A program made the translations under genes and the position numbers. The notes under the pieces are model-generated. The model saw nothing but the letters and a program-made list of their open reading frames with translations, ran no database searches and was not told where the DNA came from. 64,000 nucleotides of DNA from Apiosordaria backusii (lineage: Eukaryota; Ascomycota; Sordariomycetes; Sordariales; Lasiosphaeriaceae): the NCBI GenBank assembly GCA_030549205.1, contig JAUKTV010000029.1, forward strand, positions 62,001 to 126,000, given 5' to 3'. Positions 1-10,006 of the stretch are shown here, one piece after another. Position 1 is the first letter of the stretch, and each line of letters starts with the position of its first letter.

Positions 1-111
1 GCAGTGCGTGACACGATTGAGCTTTTGGACAGTGATAACGAAATAAATATTATGGTGGAAAGCAAACACACCACTCGAGGGGCACGCCCTAGGACATTCT
101 CACAGGCATGA
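1..111 (+). CDS. possible 3' end of a gene truncated by the window edge
   Basis: The first frame is open from base 1 to a TGA at 109-111, giving 36 residues that begin near DTIELLDSDNE. The composition (acidic, then basic Ser/Thr-rich) looks protein-like, but 36 codons can be open by chance and no domain is recognisable. The 5' part lies outside the window. Confidence 0.2.
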   Translation, partial: AVRDTIELLDSDNEINIMVESKHTTRGARPRTFSQA

Positions 112-498
112 GAGTCAGAGTCTTAATGTTATGACGTCTCAGGAGCAGAACCAAGCACTGTGCCTCCAGCATACCAGCAGCCATTGATTAAGAACAAGAT
201 GGACCAAAGCCTAGCTAGTTGTTTAACATCACCAAAGTATGAAGTGATGTCCATGCAAGCCATGAATCCCAGAATGGCATCTGGAAACGCTTAGCCACAT
301 CAGTCGCACTAGCCACACTGCACCGCCACCCCCTGAACCACGCCGAGGAAGGAGAAACCCACCAGCACCAGGTCAACCAATTTATTGCAGCACCCGATGC
401 AAAATTATCATCACCTCTTTGCATGCTTCCGACTACGATTCCATCATTATTCTTGCTTATGTGCCCATCTCGGAGCTAGTCCTCTTGTACCCTTCTCT

Positions 499-1275
499 TC
501 AGTCAAACCGAACATCCTCGATGTTGGCTGTGAATCTCGGAATGAAATCGTGGGTAGGGCGAACGGGAAATATGGCGAGCTAGAACAATCACGGTCAGCG
601 CCTAGTAGCCTCCTGGTTCAGCAATATTGGAGATCTTACCGTGCTGTGGAATCGAGTAGCTATGTCCCTGACCTGAGCCACGGGAGACAGATCCGGTGGG
701 AATGGCAACCAGTGTTGAAGATGAAAAACCTAAGTCCAATCAGCACAGTGAATCAACAAAATACTGAGTAAGTCAACCACCAGCCGGATGCCACAAAGTA
801 TCAGTAAGCTGCAACGCCACCCCGCCCCGGACCCCAGTAACACAGACAGCCGTTTTGCAGGCCCGCGAACTTGGCATAAGGGTCACAGCTCTCACACACG
901 GTCTTATATATCTGAGTATACAGATCTTGGAGCTCGTTCTTTCGAACAGAAACCCCCATGTTATGCTCATCGGCAGCAGTGTTGCCAGCACTGGGACAAG
1001 TTCGAGCAAGGCGAGGGTGGTGATTACCGACAACGCAACGCTGCACCGGACAGATCCGCATGATGTTCCAAACCGGCGCGAAAGAGGTCCAGTTCGGGGT
1101 ATCAGGCGGATTGCCGGCGATATCGGCCACGTGCCAGACTCGGGTCGTGTGCAGTACCAAGATGAAAAAGATGAAGGCGTATGATGACAGGCTGGGGATG
1201 GAAACACCTATTGCGATGTGTGTTTGATCGGGGACTTACTAAAAAGTCAGGTTGGCTTACGCGAGCAATAAACAT
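499..1275 (-). CDS. small member of the repeated-intron family, three exons
   Basis: Model: complement(join(499..579,640..729,1240..1275)), 68 aa, all introns phase 0. Exon 1 starts at an ATG at 1275 and ends before GTAAGTCCCC. Intron 1 (730..1239, 510 nt) is the inverted counterpart of the intron at 3633-4120 and ends in the same GCTGATTGGACTTAG-type acceptor. Intron 2 (580..639) has good donor and acceptor. The exon order (short exon 1, long intron, P/V/S-rich exon 2) copies the genes at 3484 and 6590. The protein resembles nothing I know. It could equally be a decayed copy, and the start is the weakest point. Confidence 0.33.
730..1239 (-). repeat. repeated intron, copy A (510 nt)
   Basis: The minus strand begins GTAAGTCCCCGATCAAACAC and ends with a TGCTGA-TTGGACTTAG acceptor. 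Its middle (about 830-1050) matches the middle of copy B (about 3830-4030) almost base for base over roughly 200 nt, including the segment around CGTGTG-GAGAGCTGTGACCC. It lies inverted relative to copies B-E. Confidence 0.75.
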
Positions 1276-1786
1276 CCGGAAGAAGAGGTGCCGGCGGCAG
1301 TGCCTGGAGCCAGCGGCCTGGTTGCCTGGGTTCCGTCATCGTTCGGCCATCATGGTTGATGGGACAGGAAGGTCGCGTTGTTCCGTGGTCGAAGTGAATC
1401 GCAGAGGAAAACTGAGGCCGTCAAAAGTCTACAGATGTGTGGGCGTTGTTCGTTGTTTGGGGGGGCAAGAAAATTTGGGAGGAAGGAAAAAGTACCTACC
1501 TAGAGGGCGGTCTGCAGAAGGTGGGGGGTGGATGGTGTGAAGTGAAAGCAGTTCGTCAAAGACCAACTCTGCACCTATCCATTGGGGTAGCAGCTTGAGT
1601 GTGTGGGTCCAGGACCAATGGTCTTGAAGCAGCTGGTTGTAGCTCTGTGATGAGCTCTCATTGTGCGAAAGAGTCTTCGGTCTCTTTTTTCGAGTCTTGT
1701 TTATATTCTCCACCTTCTTCCACAAACAACAACCTCCTTGGCCCCCATCCTACCAGCGAAGCGACATTCTTGGAAAAAAAGCGACA

Positions 1787-2352
1787 ATGACGACCAAGCA
1801 GAAATTGCAGAAGAAGCGCAAAGCCTGGAAGGAGAGGAAAAAGGCACAACGCAAGGCTGCCCGTGTTGCCGCCTGGAATGCCTCTCAACCCGGTCCTGAG
1901 GCTGATCCCCTCAATGTTGGCCCCACCATCCCCAAGAACGGGCCCCGACCTGTAAGAAATAAATGCATACCTAATAATTTTATTTGGCACAGTCTGACAT
2001 TTGGAAGTCCAGGAATGATTCTCTGGGCACCCAAGAAAAGCTCGACCAGATCCAGAGCCAGCTGGAGAAACAGGACATAAAATGGAGCGCACAGAGAGAG
2101 AACTGGCGCAAATATCTAGCGTTCCAGAAAGCCCAGCAACTTGTCAACAAGCAACAGGTGGCACTTGTCGGAAAAGTTGGGAACAGGCTTTGGGATGAGA
2201 TCAACAGTGTTAAGGCTACCGTTGAAGGCCTGAAGAAGAGTCGCGCCAATGACTGGCAAGACGTAGTCGTGGAGGAAATGGATGATGATGATGGTGAGCA
2301 TAGATCCGAGGAGGAGGAGGAGGAGGAGCTGGTGATTCCAGCCAAAAAATAA
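1787..2352 (+). CDS. small basic/acidic coiled-coil protein, two exons
   Basis: Model: join(1787..1951,1993..2352), 174 aa. The start is the first ATG of a Lys/Arg-rich N-terminus (MTTKQKLQKKRKAWKERKKA). Exon 1 ends in phase 0 before GTAAGA; the 41-nt intron has a CTAAT branch point and a CACAG acceptor. Exon 2 encodes Gln/Lys/Glu-rich helix, then a motif QVALVGKVGNRLWDEINSVK, and ends in an acidic tail with seven consecutive Glu. No named domain. A divergent paralogue lies tail-to-tail at 2541-3009, sharing the basic start and the VALVG / VEGLKKS segment. The N-terminus looks like a nuclear or nucleolar targeting region (inference). Confidence 0.6.
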
Positions 2353-2540
2353 TAGATGCCACCAGACGATGTCTTCAAATCAGGGCACTTACAGAACATG
2401 GCTCTCGTAGTTCACTACATGATCAAGACTTTGGATTGACGATGCATTTGAGTGAGCATGCCATTAAACAAGCAGACATCATTAGAGACACCTTGCCACT
2501 CAGTGATCTCCATGATGCCATATTAAAGCCCAGATAGTCA

Positions 2541-3009
2541 TTAGTGCTTAGCCTTAGTGCTCTCCTCCCTACCTAGGTAGGTAACATTGCTATTGTGCCT
2601 CTGTTCCGCCCGTTCCGCCATTCCTCTCGAAGCCTGCAAACCCTCGATAATGCCGTACATTTGACGCATCTCTTTCTCAATATTCTTTTTCCCGCACCCA
2701 ATCATAGCCACTTGGACTTTGTTCTCGTATGGCTGATGTTCAATGGCACTCCGGAGCTTTGTTTGGATAGGTACGGTACCTTTGGCCTCGTCTTTGAGAA
2801 GTTGAATTTTCGAGGGTAATGGAGGCGTGGGAGGTTTCTGTGTGAGACATGAAATTGTTAGTAGTGTTCAACATCATTACCTAAGAAGTCCGGGTCATAT
2901 GTACTCAATCCATACCAGAGTGGTCTTTACACTCGCCTCTGTCTGACCAGTAACACGAGAAGTTGCCTTGCGGCGCGCCTTCTTCTTCCGTGTTCCGCTT
3001 GCTTGTCAT
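2541..3009 (-). pseudogene. inverted paralogue of the 1787-2352 gene with a frameshift near the start
   Basis: Exon 2 (2541..2837, 98 codons plus stop) reads K-P-P-T-P-P then a Lys/Glu/Arg-rich helix with QVAMIGCGKKNIEKEMRQMY, matching QVALVGKVGN... of the neighbour. The intron 2838..2915 (78 nt) has a GTATGG donor, an ACTAAC branch point and a CACAG acceptor. The upstream exon carries a basic stretch (RKKARRKATSRVTGQ) in the frame that joins exon 2. The ATG that aligns with the paralogue's start (3009) is one base out of that frame: one extra base in the GGAAGAAGAAGG stretch near 2980-2990. Either a disrupted gene or a sequence error. An unrelated longer frame continues upstream to 3157. Confidence 0.5.
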
Positions 3010-3156
3010 CGTGAGCAATCTGGGACGGTGGGTAAAATGACGTTGGCAGGATGAAGCTGGTTTTTGATGGAGAAAGAGACTTGGATATTCGGAAGGAGTT
3101 TGAAGTCCACCAGAATCCAGGCTTTGATATCAGCTGATCTGTGCTAAATTCCACCA

Positions 3157-3483
3157 CCTTCTGTTATCTCAAAGGTTCCCTTTCTTGTGGCCCGCCCTAG
3201 GAGCAAGTTCCCGGTGTTGACATCATCCTTGTCTCTGATCTGCTTTTCCGTCCTGCTTCTTCCCTTTGAAATCAGGCAGCCAGGCCGTCTTCACAGTGCC
3301 AATTCATCCAACCGATTGACTTTTTTCTGATCCTTTCACGATTCTGCCCCACTCGTTCCAGGTATCAGACCCCCTCCCAACTTCCTTACGCTTTCTCACT
3401 TCTCTCTCTCTGTCTTTATTTTTTTTTTTTCAAACTTCCTCGTAAACAATTCTTCGCGCCCTCGCTCTCCTTCGCTCACGAGG
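3157..3483 (+). promoter_or_regulatory. pyrimidine-rich promoter region of the 3484 gene
   Basis: Between the minus-strand paralogue and the ATG at 3484 the plus strand becomes strongly CT-rich (about 3385-3475: a CT repeat, then a run of T, then CTCTCCTTCGCTCACGAGG). This is the usual architecture of well-expressed filamentous fungal promoters and transcription start regions. No TATA box seen. Confidence 0.45.
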
Positions 3484-5291
3484 ATGCCCCGGCCGACCAA
3501 CTACCAGCGCCGCGCGATGAAGTTCGCGAGCGCAGCTGAGGTGTGTTCACCACCACGTTCTATGTTTGCGGGCGTATTGCTTCTGACCGATTTTCGCAGG
3601 ACACGATGGATGTCGAACCCTCCGCTTCCAATGTAAGTCCCCAATCATACACCTTTGGTATTGGTGTGTCGAGCCCCAGCTTGCCTTCATACGCACACGT
3701 TCCCCCCGTTTTCTCTGCACACATCATGAGTCTGGCACCCGAACCGCCGACACTGGAGGCGAGCCTGACATCTCGATTGGACCTGCGCGCCGGTCGAGAA
3801 TAGGGTAGCCTTTGGTGAGTGTTCGGTTGTCGGTAATCACCATCTCGACTAGTTCGAACTTGTCCCAGTGCTGGCAACCCTGCTGCCGACGAGCATAACA
3901 TGGGGGCTGTTCGCAAGGGTGCTCCAAGATCTTTATACTCAGATATATAAGACCGTGTGCGAGAGCTGTGACCCTTATGCCAACCTTCGCGGGCCTGCAA
4001 TATAGCTGTCTGTATTTACTGCGGTCCAGGTTGAGGTGGAGTGGCAGAGAAAGACTTTTGGCATCATCTGGGCGTTGACTTACACAGATCTTGTTCTTCT
4101 GTTTTGCTGACTGGACTTCGCCTTCTGCCCCCGCTGCCATTGCCACTCCGGTTGCCATCCCCGTCGCCACTCCGGTTGCCATCCCCGTCGCCAATCCTGT
4201 TGCCGATTGTGCCGCCGTCCCTCCTGTCAGCCGCTATGGTATTTCACATTGTCTCGTCTGCTCAGACCACCCAACGCATTGGCCCTGCCTCTTCGGCCAT
4301 TGTCAAAGTAGGTACTCTACATCAACCTTTCTTCGATGTTATCAAAGTTGCTAACAAAGTTACTAGGGTCATCTCAGACGAATCAAAGTGAGCGTACCCG
4401 TGTCACTGGCGACGCCCTGATGTTGCTGTTGATCGGATCGAAGTCGGAGCCGGCCCCCTCCCGCAAGCAAGTTGAGAACTTTCAGTAGGCGCTGGACTTC
4501 AATGTGTCCAGCATGCTGACTAAGGTACCGGACTCAATCCTAACTGCGATGCGAGAAGGACCAACTTTGCCATTGCCACAGCCATCAAGACGGCCAACAA
4601 GACGCTGGAGGACATGGAGGACACGATGGACCACATCAACAATCATATGTTAGATAACGCAGTGGAGAACAGAGCAAAGAAGTTGGACGAGCAAGACCAA
4701 GCTGCGTTCCTGCAGACGATTGTTGACTCGGATTGGATCACCAAGCTTGAAGACAGCATGAGTAGTGTATCGCCACAGTCACGCCCGAACTTCACGCCCG
4801 AACTTTGTGACATGCCTGGGATAGCAATGTCGAATCTAGTGTGCCGCGTCAGATGGCCGACATGCAAAGCCCTTTGTCTCGCGTTGAGCGCATGATGGAC
4901 CAGCTTGTGGTAGGGGCCAGCGCTCCCAGACGGTCGAGACATCGCTCGCCGCCGCCGTCAAATAGACCCATAACCTTGGATCACATGGACGAGTTGGAAA
5001 GGTTTCAGCAGTCGATTGGCGAGTGTACGGACGGCATTCGTGGTCTCAGGCTCGCCATGATGGATATGACTCTGCGTCAGGAGGCCCTTGAGAAGAATGT
5101 CGCTGCTTTCCAAGCGGAGTTGCAGGAGGTGAAGCAGCTCAAGACCCATTTGGCTTCGCTGTGCAAGGGTGAGATCAGTACCCAGGATGTGAGTGAATCC
5201 TCAAAGTCACTTGCTTGAGAAACCTACTAACGAAACGCATTGAACGCTATATGATTAAGCTCCTCAGTGGGTTGAATCAAGTTTTGAGTGA
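3484..5291 (+). CDS. multi-exon coiled-coil protein of the repeated-intron family
   Basis: Exon 1 3484..3540 (MPRPTNYQRRAMKFASAAE) and exon 2 3600..3632 (DTMDVEPSASN) are in phase and flanked by good splice sites. They are followed by the long repeated intron (3633 to about 4120). Downstream exons can be linked in frame: a Pro/Val/Ala repeat exon (about 4121-4215), TTQRIGPASSAIVK, ALDFNVSSMLTK, TANKTLEDMEDTMDHINNH..., then a long coiled-coil exon from about 4840 to 5187 (QMADMQSPLSRVERMMDQL...) and a last exon at 5268..5291 (WVESSFE, stop). Middle splice sites are uncertain: one acceptor must be AAG, and one route meets an in-frame TAG at 4488. The family acceptor at about 4119 reads CTTCG instead of CTTAG. 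No known domain. It could be a recent pseudogene. Confidence 0.42.
3633..4120 (+). repeat. repeated intron, copy B (about 488 nt)
   Basis: It starts GTAAGTCCCCAATCATACAC and is nearly identical to copy A through 3830-4030. The 3' terminal block GTTTTGCTGACTGGACTTcg matches the other copies except that the acceptor AG is CG. An alternative acceptor (TTACACAG) lies 34 nt upstream at 4087. Confidence 0.75.
4145..4192 (+). repeat. 24-bp in-frame tandem repeat encoding (TPVAIPVA)n
   Basis: Two perfect 24-bp units (4145-4168, 4169-4192) followed by a degenerate third. In the frame that fits the gene they encode the octapeptide TPVAIPVA twice, so the repeat can change exon length without breaking the frame. 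Confidence 0.8.
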
Positions 5292-6589
5292 CGGCTCACC
5301 GTTGGCACCCTGTCTTGCTTGTTTCTGGCTTTGTCTTCTGTCTGGTTGGGTTAGACGTCTGGAGTTCGATGGAGTTGTATGGCTGGGATGGAAAAGGAAC
5401 TGGAAAGATACCCCTTGATTGATGGGAGATTTGTTTGAGTTGCTCAAGGCGTTTTGTTTTGCGGCCCATGATTGCGGCATTGTTTGCAGAGATCATAACA
5501 ATTTGACATGGTGTTCCGTGCTCTACACATCTGTGATATCCTAAACTGCTTTGCCATCGTGATCCCGGTGGGATTTGATCTGTGTGCCTACCGTGTTTGT
5601 TTTGATGTTGGGTTTTACCGGCCCGGGAATGGCTCTTAAGGCGAAGATGACGATAGCTTCTAACGCCACCAACCGCAATGTGTCGCCAGCCTCTCAACAC
5701 AATACAAGTACTCTATCATCAAGACATCAACATGTGTTCCAACAAAGACCATGTCGACTTTACCCGAAAGAAATGCAAACTAGGTAGCACGATAGTAGAC
5801 ATCCAACTGTCCAACACCAACGAAATGACTCTTTTCGTACATGTAACAAGAGGTGCTTGTTATCATCAGACATCAATCCGTCAGCCCCCACAGCCTTACC
5901 TCAGAACCAAGAGCCAAATGGCTGCCGTCTTCACTAATAACACCCGCTCGTATTCAACGCAATGATATCACTTACCAGTTGCTGAAACCCCGCATTTTGG
6001 GGATATGCTCTATGGCGTTCCCAGTCATCTCGGCGAGGAGAGCTGGAACCACAAGCTTGTCGGTGTAGGCAAGGATATGGTTTATCCGGACCTGGATCAT
6101 GGTACGGTTACCAAGCTTGGGGCCTATCTATATAAATTTATAAGTGAAGTCGTCGATTATTCAAGGAGAGAGGCGAATGGAAGGAAAGAGGAGCGTAGCA
6201 CCTGGGAGGCGGAGGGCACCTGGAAACAGTCAGACGATATGACCTGGACTGCGACTGCTTGATTGAAAGGTTATGGGATGACAAAAGGGCCGTGGAGCAC
6301 CGACGGCGTCGTTCATTTTGAATTTTGAAAATAGCTCCACGGGGCCACTGAGCTGACCACAGCATCCCATCCTCCCTTCACTTCCATCTGCTGCTCGCCA
6401 CCTCTCTGCCCCACTCTTCCCAGGCACAGATACCTGCTCATTCGTTTTCTTCTTTCTCGATTTTTTCCCCCTACACCAAACAACAACACCCTCACACCCC
6501 GTAGCACCTGGCTTCCGCCTTCACTACGTTAGCCTTGCAAACTTTCCTTCTACCACCGCTACCAGCATCATATTTTGATCACCGGAAAC
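5292..6589. other. gene-free stretch between two family members
   Basis: About 1.3 kb with only short frames in both strands, none with splice context or a recognisable domain. The last 200 nt before 6590 are C/T/A-rich with ACAACA runs and serve as promoter/5' UTR of the next gene. Confidence 0.5.
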
Positions 6590-7702
6590 ATGTCTGCCAG
6601 CCGTCGTGATGAGATTGCCGGTGCTAAAGGCAAGGACATGGTAAGTCACCCGATCAAACACCCTCGTCGTGTCAGGTCTTCAGCCTCGACCTGCCATTCA
6701 TCCTACACATCTGTTTTGAGCTCCATTGTACTGCCTGCACGCATGTCTGGCACATACCCGCCACACCGAGTCGATCCCTCGCATTCTACTCAGACTTCCT
6801 CGCTGGTTGAGGTATGGGGTGGTATTCGGCATTCGGCAAGAGCTGTGTTGTTGATAACGACCACCTCCGCTTTGTTCACCGCTCTCTGACTTGGCCGGCA
6901 GCTGCTTTGCTCAGCTTCTTTTGTTTTTCATGCTGCTGACTGGGCTTAGGTTGCTTCCTCCGGTTCCGTTGCCAACATCGCTGCGACCCCCGCTGCCATC
7001 GATGCCGCGTCCTCTGTCACCCAATGTGAGGTAAATAAAACCCTCATGATTTTTTGATTCTATTTTGCAGGTATCTAACATCATTTAGACTTGTCAGGCA
7101 GCGCTCGCGGTTGGCTCCCAGTCCGACTTCGATGACAAGCGATATACCCTCGACTTAATTTCCACCGCGATCAACTTGAACCTTCGGCCCTCCCCGGAGC
7201 TGGTCGAGCAATTCCAGCACGTGATGGAATACAACGTCAATAATATGGCCAACTTTGCCACCAATTCAAAGACCAGCAGCAAGATGAGCAGATTTGCGAT
7301 TGCCTCGGCCCTCATGATGCTCCCCGAGAGGATCGACAAGATCGCTAGCATGCTGAAAAAGAACACGGAGAATAAGAACAAGGAGGAAGGGATGGTTGAG
7401 AATGCCATATTTCTTTTGGAGTTGATTGGGTGGGCTAAAAAGATCGAGGATCTGTGTGGGTGTGCTGTTGCAGCCCATGAGGAGCGCAAGGCCAAGGTTA
7501 TCGCGCTCGAGGCCGAGTTGCAAGAGCGCCAGGATGAGCTTGAGGCCCAGGCAATCCGTATAAGAGCGCTCGAGCAGCGGATGAATCGGATCATCAGGCG
7601 CTGGTTGGTCGAGGATGCTTTTGACCGCGTAAGTATTGCTTTTGACTCAACTTTCACGTTTGGTTCGTTGCTAATGAATCATCTTGACTTTAGAGCACCT
7701 GA
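6590..7702 (+). CDS. best-preserved member of the repeated-intron family, coiled-coil protein
   Basis: Model: join(6590..6640,6950..7030,7089..7628,7694..7702), 226 aa, every intron phase 0 with canonical sites. Exon 1 is MSASRRDEIAGAKGKDM, exon 2 is Ala/Ser/Thr-rich (27 aa). Exon 3 (180 aa) is helical, with a segment FAIASALMMLPERIDKIASM and a clear C-terminal heptad coil (KVIALEAELQERQDELEAQA), and exon 4 adds only Ser-Thr before the stop. Intron 1 is a shortened copy (309 nt) of the family intron; introns 2 and 3 are ordinary (58 and 65 nt). No signal peptide or known domain; function unknown. This is the reference member of the family because nothing interrupts it. Confidence 0.65.
6641..6949 (+). 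repeat. repeated intron, copy C (309 nt, shortened)
   Basis: It starts GTAAGTCACCCGATCAAACA and ends TGCTGCTGACTGGGCTTAG, matching the ends of copies A, B and D. The middle block shared by A and B (around the GAGAGCTGTGACCC segment) is missing. A TTGGCCGGC block shared with copy D is present near 6892. Confidence 0.7.
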
Positions 7703-8406
7703 ATGCAGTAGGAGACGCAGCTTTGGTCTATCTTACGTCCTTTATGACTTTTTCCAGTGGCTTCGTCGCTTTTTCTTTGTTCGACCAGCAGGAGAATCCG
7801 GAGTTTGGAGTTTGAGGTTGGGCAGTTTGCATGGAAAAGGGATGATACCTTTGCGTTGATAAAACAGGCGTTTGACTTGGACTGAATCGAACCATGACTT
7901 CAGCGATCTCACTTGTAGAGGCAGCAACCTATTGCTACTGAAGATTGTGGCCGTTGATACCATTTTGTCCCGTGTGCTTAGTCTCCCGTTCTGAACGTGT
8001 AGGTGACTTGTTCTGTTCATGATAATATTGTCAACTGTGACAGGCTGACAGCCCATCACCTCCTATTGATTTACACCAGCCTCGAAGCGAACGATTTGAA
8101 AACGGGATATCTTTATGGTCTTTCTAGCAAGCAACAGCACCAATTTGGCAGGCAAGGTCTCAATCCAACTGGTAGTCAGGAGAAGCCGTCATCGTCGTTC
8201 AGCCACCACCAACCACACAGCACCGCCGCCGCCTGAAATCCAGCCCACCTCTCCGGCATCACGGATTTCCGCCGTCAGTCGAACACCTCCAGAAGACTTC
8301 GTGTAAAGCTATATTGACCTGGTAGTAAACGCCTTTGAGGCTCAACCAATCCCGTGCGAAATGTTGGGGGATGTGGCAGAGGATTTGCTCAAAACAGTTG
8401 AATAAG

Positions 8407-8454
8407 CCTGCCTTCCCTGGTTCCTGCCTTCCCTGGTTCCTGCCTTCCCTGGTG
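8407..8454 (+). repeat. 16-bp tandem repeat, three copies
   Basis: Unit CCTGCCTTCCCTGGTT repeated three times head-to-tail; the last base of the third unit is changed. Related CCTTCC/CCTGG words continue to about 8510. Confidence 0.9.
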
Positions 8455-8741
8455 CCTTCCTTCCATGGGTTCCCGCCCTGCCTGGTCCAACAATCTCTTC
8501 CGCCTTCCAGGTTATTCCAACAGCTTCTATTGTGACATCATTGCTCCGGAGCAAGTTGTCCTTGCTCTTTCCTCACCAACAAAAGACACGTAATCACGCG
8601 TACACGGGCAGGCAGTCAGGCACCCATTCTGCCCGCCCCACAATACTATCCTATTCACTGTTCTCGCACAATAGCTGCTTGATCCGCTGAATAAGGTAGA
8701 TGCTGGCTGATTTCCGACGGGCTGCCCCATCTTTTTCCAGG

Positions 8742-8747
8742 TATAAA
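8742..8747 (+). promoter_or_regulatory. TATA box
   Basis: TATAAA inside AGGTATAAATTCC, about 150 nt upstream of the first ATG (8895) of the degenerate family member, followed by a long CT-rich tract. Confidence 0.4.
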
Positions 8748-9020
8748 TTCCCTGCCTTCCCCCCCTTCTTCCTCTTCTTCCTCTTCTCTTCCACAACCAA
8801 ACAACACCACGTTGCAGAATCTCAGCCTTCCTCTCCGCCATCACCACTTTGCGACTTTTTCAACTCAACTATCTATCCACAACTTTGTTTATCATGCCTT
8901 GTTATCTCTTCTACCACCCCGACAAAATATCACCAGCCGGCCCGTTGTCGACGCGCGAACAAATGTCGTCCTCACGCGACTCGGCCTGAGCCCGAACCCG
9001 CCAGGCCGTCAACCTTCATC

Positions 9021-9529
9021 GTAAGTCCCCGATCCCACACCATCGTCATCGGTGTTTCCCCCGTCGTTTGCACACACACACAAACATCCGTTTTTCCTCG
9101 TTCTGTTCTGTATGCACTTTGAGTTCTGGCTCGCAGTCGCCACACCGAGTCCTGACCCTCACACATTTGCTGGTCTGGGATATGAGGCGACTCATGGTGA
9201 GAACTGCGATGTTGGTCATCACCGCCTCGTTTTATTGCTCTAACTTGGCCGGCCATGCTTTGGCACCATGGTTGGCCGAGCATACATGGAGGTTATCCGA
9301 AAGGGTGGCTTCAAGATTCTCACAGACGCGGGTCGCAAGACTGACTGTGACGGGGAACCGTGTTTGCGAGCCGTGGGACCCTTATGCTAACACTACGCGG
9401 GCCTGCAATATGGCTGTCTGTGAGGGACTGGGGTCTGAAATGAGGCGGCGCTACAGCTACAGAACTGTGCATTTTCTTCCCGGTCGACTTGCTCAGCTCT
9501 TTTTGGTTCGTTTTGCTGACGGGACTTAG
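9021..9529 (+). repeat. repeated intron, copy D (509 nt)
   Basis: It starts GTAAGTCCCCGATCCCACAC and ends GTTTTGCTGACGGGACTTAG. The block around 9355-9425 (GTGGGACCCTTATGCTAACA ... GCGGGCCTGCAATATGGC) matches copies A and B, more diverged. Confidence 0.72.
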
Positions 9530-9660
9530 CCTCCTCTTGATCTAGACGCGAGCTCCAATGCCCTGGAATATCTCGACACTGCCAACCGGTAACGACCTTT
9601 CATTTACCCACCGACATGTTGACTTCGCCGCCTCTCCTCTGCTCCGACGGGCCATAATGG

Positions 9661-9731
9661 GTAAGTCCCCGAACAAACACATTCATCCGTCTTTCTAGCC
9701 GTCGTTTGTCCCCATACATGGCTTTCACAAG
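9661..9731 (+). repeat. partial fifth copy of the intron's 5' end
   Basis: GTAAGTCCCCGAACAAACAC followed by ATTCATCCGT and a CCGTCGTTTG block shared with copy D. The 3' half is absent. Possible acceptors are TTCTAG at 9698 and CACAAG at 9731. Confidence 0.5.
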
Positions 9732-10006
9732 AAACGGCCCGGGAAACAGAGGCAGCGGAGCGGTTATCGGACGCCACCTCCTCGACAACACCCGCGGGTC
9801 TATCGAAGAGAAGAGGTGCGGGATCAAGGCAAAGGCCAGCTCAATGTCGGACAACTTCAAGGAAAAGAGAAAACTAGGAGAGATGGAAACATAGCTTTTA
9901 TTTAGTGTGCAATATTCTATTTTAGACTCCATTTAACAGAGGCCAAGCCCTCACCCACCGCCCGTGTGTCCTTCCCTCTCAACCCATCACATCCGTGACA
10001 TCCCCC

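Larger units (their letters stand above)
7703..8894. other. gene-free stretch with a minisatellite and a TATA box
   Basis: No convincing gene. It holds the 16-bp tandem repeat at 8407-8454 and, at 8742-8747, a TATAAA followed by a C/T-rich tract that looks like the core promoter of the degenerate gene at 8895. Confidence 0.5.
8895..9894 (+). pseudogene. degenerate member of the repeated-intron family
   Basis: The ATG at 8895 (or the internal one at 8965, MSSSRDSA) opens a frame that meets TGA before the conserved donor at 9021, so the first exon is broken unless a different start is used. Intron 9021..9529 is a full family copy. The exon after it (9530..9588, PPLDLDASSNALEYLDTANR) is clean. 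A second GTAAGTCCCC donor at 9661 resembles the start of the same intron. The last open segment (about 9732-9894) ends in KASSMSDNFKEKRKLGEMET. The order mirrors the genes at 3484 and 6590, but no continuous frame can be drawn. Confidence 0.4.

Noticed and set aside
385..771. 128-codon plus-strand frame
   Set aside because: Covers the opposite strand of the candidate small gene at 499-1275 and has no protein-like features.
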